In this document: positions 3,796-5,852 of the stretch, in pieces
Layout: each line of letters begins with the position of its first letter
Numbering within the stretch: the first letter of the stretch is position 1
Assembly (NCBI GenBank): GCA_023399105.1
Contig: JAEWQT010000261.1
Coordinates: 1-5,852 of the forward strand
From: Pseudomonadota bacterium
Lineage (GTDB): Bacteria; Pseudomonadota; Gammaproteobacteria; Pseudomonadales; Oceanobacteraceae
Direction: 5' to 3'
DNA length: 5,852 nt
The notes under the pieces: model-generated
The model's database searches: none
Seen by the model: the letters and a program-made list of their open reading frames with translations, nothing else
Told to the model about the DNA's origin: nothing
Position numbers and translations under genes: made by a program

Positions 3796-5852
3796 CTAGG
3801 GTGTATCCGCCGATACCCGAAACCGCCCCACCAGCTGCTGCAAACTCTGGCTGGCATGCCGCACACTGCCGGCACTGGCCTGCAACTCCTCCATAACCGT
3901 TGCCAGCTCGGCCCCCGCCGCTTCGACCTGACGGATTGAGACGCCGTAGAAATGGCTGTGCTCACTGAGATGATTCATCAGGTCAAACATCCGCTGCACC
4001 GCCTGCTGCAACACGGCATTATCGCTGCCGGCCGCTTCTGCTGCGCGCAGTCGCTGATCCACTTCCTGCACGCCGGTTTCCATAAACTCGACGGCAGCCC
4101 GGGTTTCGTCCTGCAGGCCGGCCACGGTTTGCTGAATCTCCGATGCGGCCTCGGCGGTGCGGCTGGCCAATGACCGTACTTCACCGGCCACCACGGCAAA
4201 ACCACGCCCGGCATCCCCGGCCCGGGCCGCTTCAATGGCAGCATTCAGGGCCAGCAGGTTGGTCTGACTGGTGATATCGGTAATCATCGCGACGATGTCA
4301 CCAATGGCACGCATACGGCTGTCGAGGCTCTGTACCCGTTGCGCCGTGGTGTCGACCACGGTACGGATACTGAGGGTACCGGCCTGGGCTTCCTCAAAGC
4401 GCTGGCGGGCATCCTGCACCACCTCATCCATGGCATTTTTCATGACCTGAGCGGTGGCCGAGGCTTCCTGAATATCACTCAGCTGTTGTTCCACCAGCCC
4501 CAGCATTTTGCCGATCACGGTACGAACTTCCTCACTGGTGTGATGTGCCTGTCCGGTGCGGCTGAGCATTTGTTCGTTGCGCTCCTGCACCAGCGCGGTG
4601 GTGGTTTTCACCTGCCCCATAATGCCATCGAGGCTGTCGAGAAAACTGTTGATCCAGCGTCCCATGCCACTGGTTTCATCCCGCGCTAACTGGGTGGTAT
4701 CCAACCGTTGCTGCAGGTTGCCCTCACCTTCCGCCAGTGTCCGGATCAGCCGGGTAGTGGTTCGCAACCGCTGTGCCACCAGACGCGGACCGGTACTGGC
4801 AAATACCCAGACCGAGGCCAGCAACAGCAGGCTGTTGAGGGCCAGCGTCGGCCATAAACCAAAGGGCGAAAAATGCTGCAGCAAGGTGGTGGTTCCCAGC
4901 AACCCCAGCACCGTCAGCAGATAGGTTTTGATCAGGCCAACACTGACCGAGCGGCGCCGGTACACCTCTTCCAGATCGCCTTCACACATCATGCCCCAAC
5001 GGTCGGGCGAGCCAGGCAGCTGAAAGGTCACCCCTTTGCCGATCACCGGAATATGGCGGTAATCGGAATACCCGGGATAACGTACAAACAGGTTGCTGCC
5101 ATGGGCGATGGTTTCGCGTACGCCCGGGTGCAGCTCGCCGGTGGCCGGGTCGGTAAAGTGTAACTCCAGTTCGGTATGCTCTTTTACCCGCACCGTACCC
5201 CAGCGCGTGTGTATGCCCTGTTTCAGGTTTTCACCATGACTGAAGGTGCTGTCTTCAAAGCGTGAACGGGACAGCGCCGTGCCCGGCTGAATGTCGGGGT
5301 CAAAGGACGACTGCACCATAAACAAATAGTTATCGCCGGATTCCGGATACACATGGCCGGCTTCGCGCTGAATCAGATCACCAATCACATCATTGGGAAT
5401 GCGCGCACACAGGCACAGCTGGCGGCCATCGTCACTTTGCCAGGGCTGATAAAACATCAGCGTTACGGCATCGTGAAAAGAGGACACCGACGGCCCCAGC
5501 TGCAGGGTCACCGGGTCGCGGTAAGGGCCATGCAAAAAGGGCTGCTGCAAGCCACGCGCTAAGGCCCGCTGCAGCGTCTCAGTGGCGTGGGTTTTGCCGC
5601 TGCGGCCGCTTGCGGTAGACACCAGCACGGAACCCCGGGCGTCCACTACCATTAATTCGGAACTGTCGCGCAGCTGCTGGTGGCGGCGCTGCTGCAATTC
5701 CGGCCACTGACGGGCATCGGCATTACTGAGCTGACGGCTGAGTTCCTGCAGTTGCTGCCAGTGGTTATCCGTCCATTGCTGCAGCAAACGCACCCGGGTA
5801 GCGGCGACACCGGTAAAAATTTCTTCCACCACCGGATACAGATTGCGGTTCA
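3796..5852 (-). CDS. Methyl-accepting chemotaxis protein, 5' end at or beyond window edge
   Basis: Numbered from an internal GTG at 5832, 678 residues are seen. The frame stays open to the edge and adds NRNLYP, preceded by a codon ending in TG that is cut by the window, so the true start may be one base outside. Residues 1-295 are a sensor region with a Cache-like look but no membrane helix. Two membrane segments follow closely (about 298-318 and 325-346). A HAMP-like linker (about 347-400) leads into the coiled-coil signalling domain, whose tip is at about 519-566 ([19 protein letters not shown], then [15 protein letters not shown]). This tip binds CheA/CheW and sets flagellar rotation. The residue normally D in VVADEVR is G549. 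No CheR/CheB-tethering pentapeptide is present at the C-terminus (FRVSADTP). Helices placed only after the sensor suggest that sensor and signalling domains are both cytoplasmic. Ligand unknown. The gene converges on motB. Confidence 0.92.
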   Translation of the reverse strand, partial: NRNLYPVVEEIFTGVAATRVRLLQQWTDNHWQQLQELSRQLSNADARQWPELQQRRHQQLRDSSELMVVDARGSVLVSTASGRSGKTHATETLQRALARGLQQPFLHGPYRDPVTLQLGPSVSSFHDAVTLMFYQPWQSDDGRQLCLCARIPNDVIGDLIQREAGHVYPESGDNYLFMVQSSFDPDIQPGTALSRSRFEDSTFSHGENLKQGIHTRWGTVRVKEHTELELHFTDPATGELHPGVRETIAHGSNLFVRYPGYSDYRHIPVIGKGVTFQLPGSPDRWGMMCEGDLEEVYRRRSVSVGLIKTYLLTVLGLLGTTTLLQHFSPFGLWPTLALNSLLLLASVWVFASTGPRLVAQRLRTTTRLIRTLAEGEGNLQQRLDTTQLARDETSGMGRWINSFLDSLDGIMGQVKTTTALVQERNEQMLSRTGQAHHTSEEVRTVIGKMLGLVEQQLSDIQEASATAQVMKNAMDEVVQDARQRFEEAQAGTLSIRTVVDTTAQRVQSLDSRMRAIGDIVAMITDITSQTNLLALNAAIEAARAGDAGRGFAVVAGEVRSLASRTAEAASEIQQTVAGLQDETRAAVEFMETGVQEVDQRLRAAEAAGSDNAVLQQAVQRMFDLMNHLSEHSHFYGVSIRQVEAAGAELATVMEELQASAGSVRHASQSLQQLVGRFRVSADTP

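Noticed and set aside
2960..3939. Short open frames across the intergenic element on both strands (for example 3093-3350 plus, 2960-3607 minus, 3613-3939 plus)
   Set aside because: They run through hairpins and inverted repeats, lack ribosome binding sites and recognisable domains, and two run well into the flanking genes. The open frames are explained by GC-rich, stop-poor sequence.
5830..5832. GTG at 5832 as the true start of the chemoreceptor gene
   Set aside because: The frame stays open upstream to the edge and no ribosome binding site precedes it. A codon ending in TG at 5851-5853, or a start further out, is more likely.

Overview
The window looks like chromosomal DNA of a motile, GC-rich (roughly 58-60% by eye) gammaproteobacterium. 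Gene content and protein style suggest a marine Oceanospirillales-like organism, but that is inference and no marker gene here fixes the taxon. There is a plus-strand block of three genes, a 742-base gene-free stretch, and one long minus-strand gene cut by the right edge.

Left block (155-3053, plus strand): an exported zinc-dependent deacylase/carboxypeptidase of the succinylglutamate desuccinylase/aspartoacylase type (155-1423). After an 86-base gap come a MotA-type stator subunit (1510-2337) and a MotB-type stator subunit (2334-3053), which overlap by ATGA and are almost certainly translated together. MotA and MotB form the ion-conducting, peptidoglycan-anchored stator that turns the flagellum. 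Right block (3796-5852, minus strand): a methyl-accepting chemotaxis receptor with a large N-terminal sensor region, two closely spaced membrane segments, a HAMP-like region and a signalling domain. Receptor and stator are the input and output ends of the same swimming system.

The most interesting part is the gene-free stretch between the two convergent genes (3054-3795). It is not featureless spacer. It holds two diverged copies of one structured module in inverted orientation, about 325 and 350 bases long, bounded by a perfect 13-base terminal inverted repeat (3094-3106 and 3778-3790) and meeting near 3430. In each copy the same series of helices can be drawn: four successive hairpins, a long closing stem, an inner stem with an identical AC bulge carrying two hairpins, and a small trailing hairpin. 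Where the two copies differ in sequence, the pairing is often kept. One 9-bp hairpin has two compensated pair changes and no uncompensated change. The inner branched domain is almost entirely different in sequence yet folds the same way. This is the signature of a structured RNA (or functional single-stranded DNA) and not of a coding sequence. Each copy reads in the sense direction of the gene before it, so each would be transcribed as that gene's 3' tail. I do not recognise the family with confidence. A non-autonomous, mobile, structured-RNA element is the best working description.
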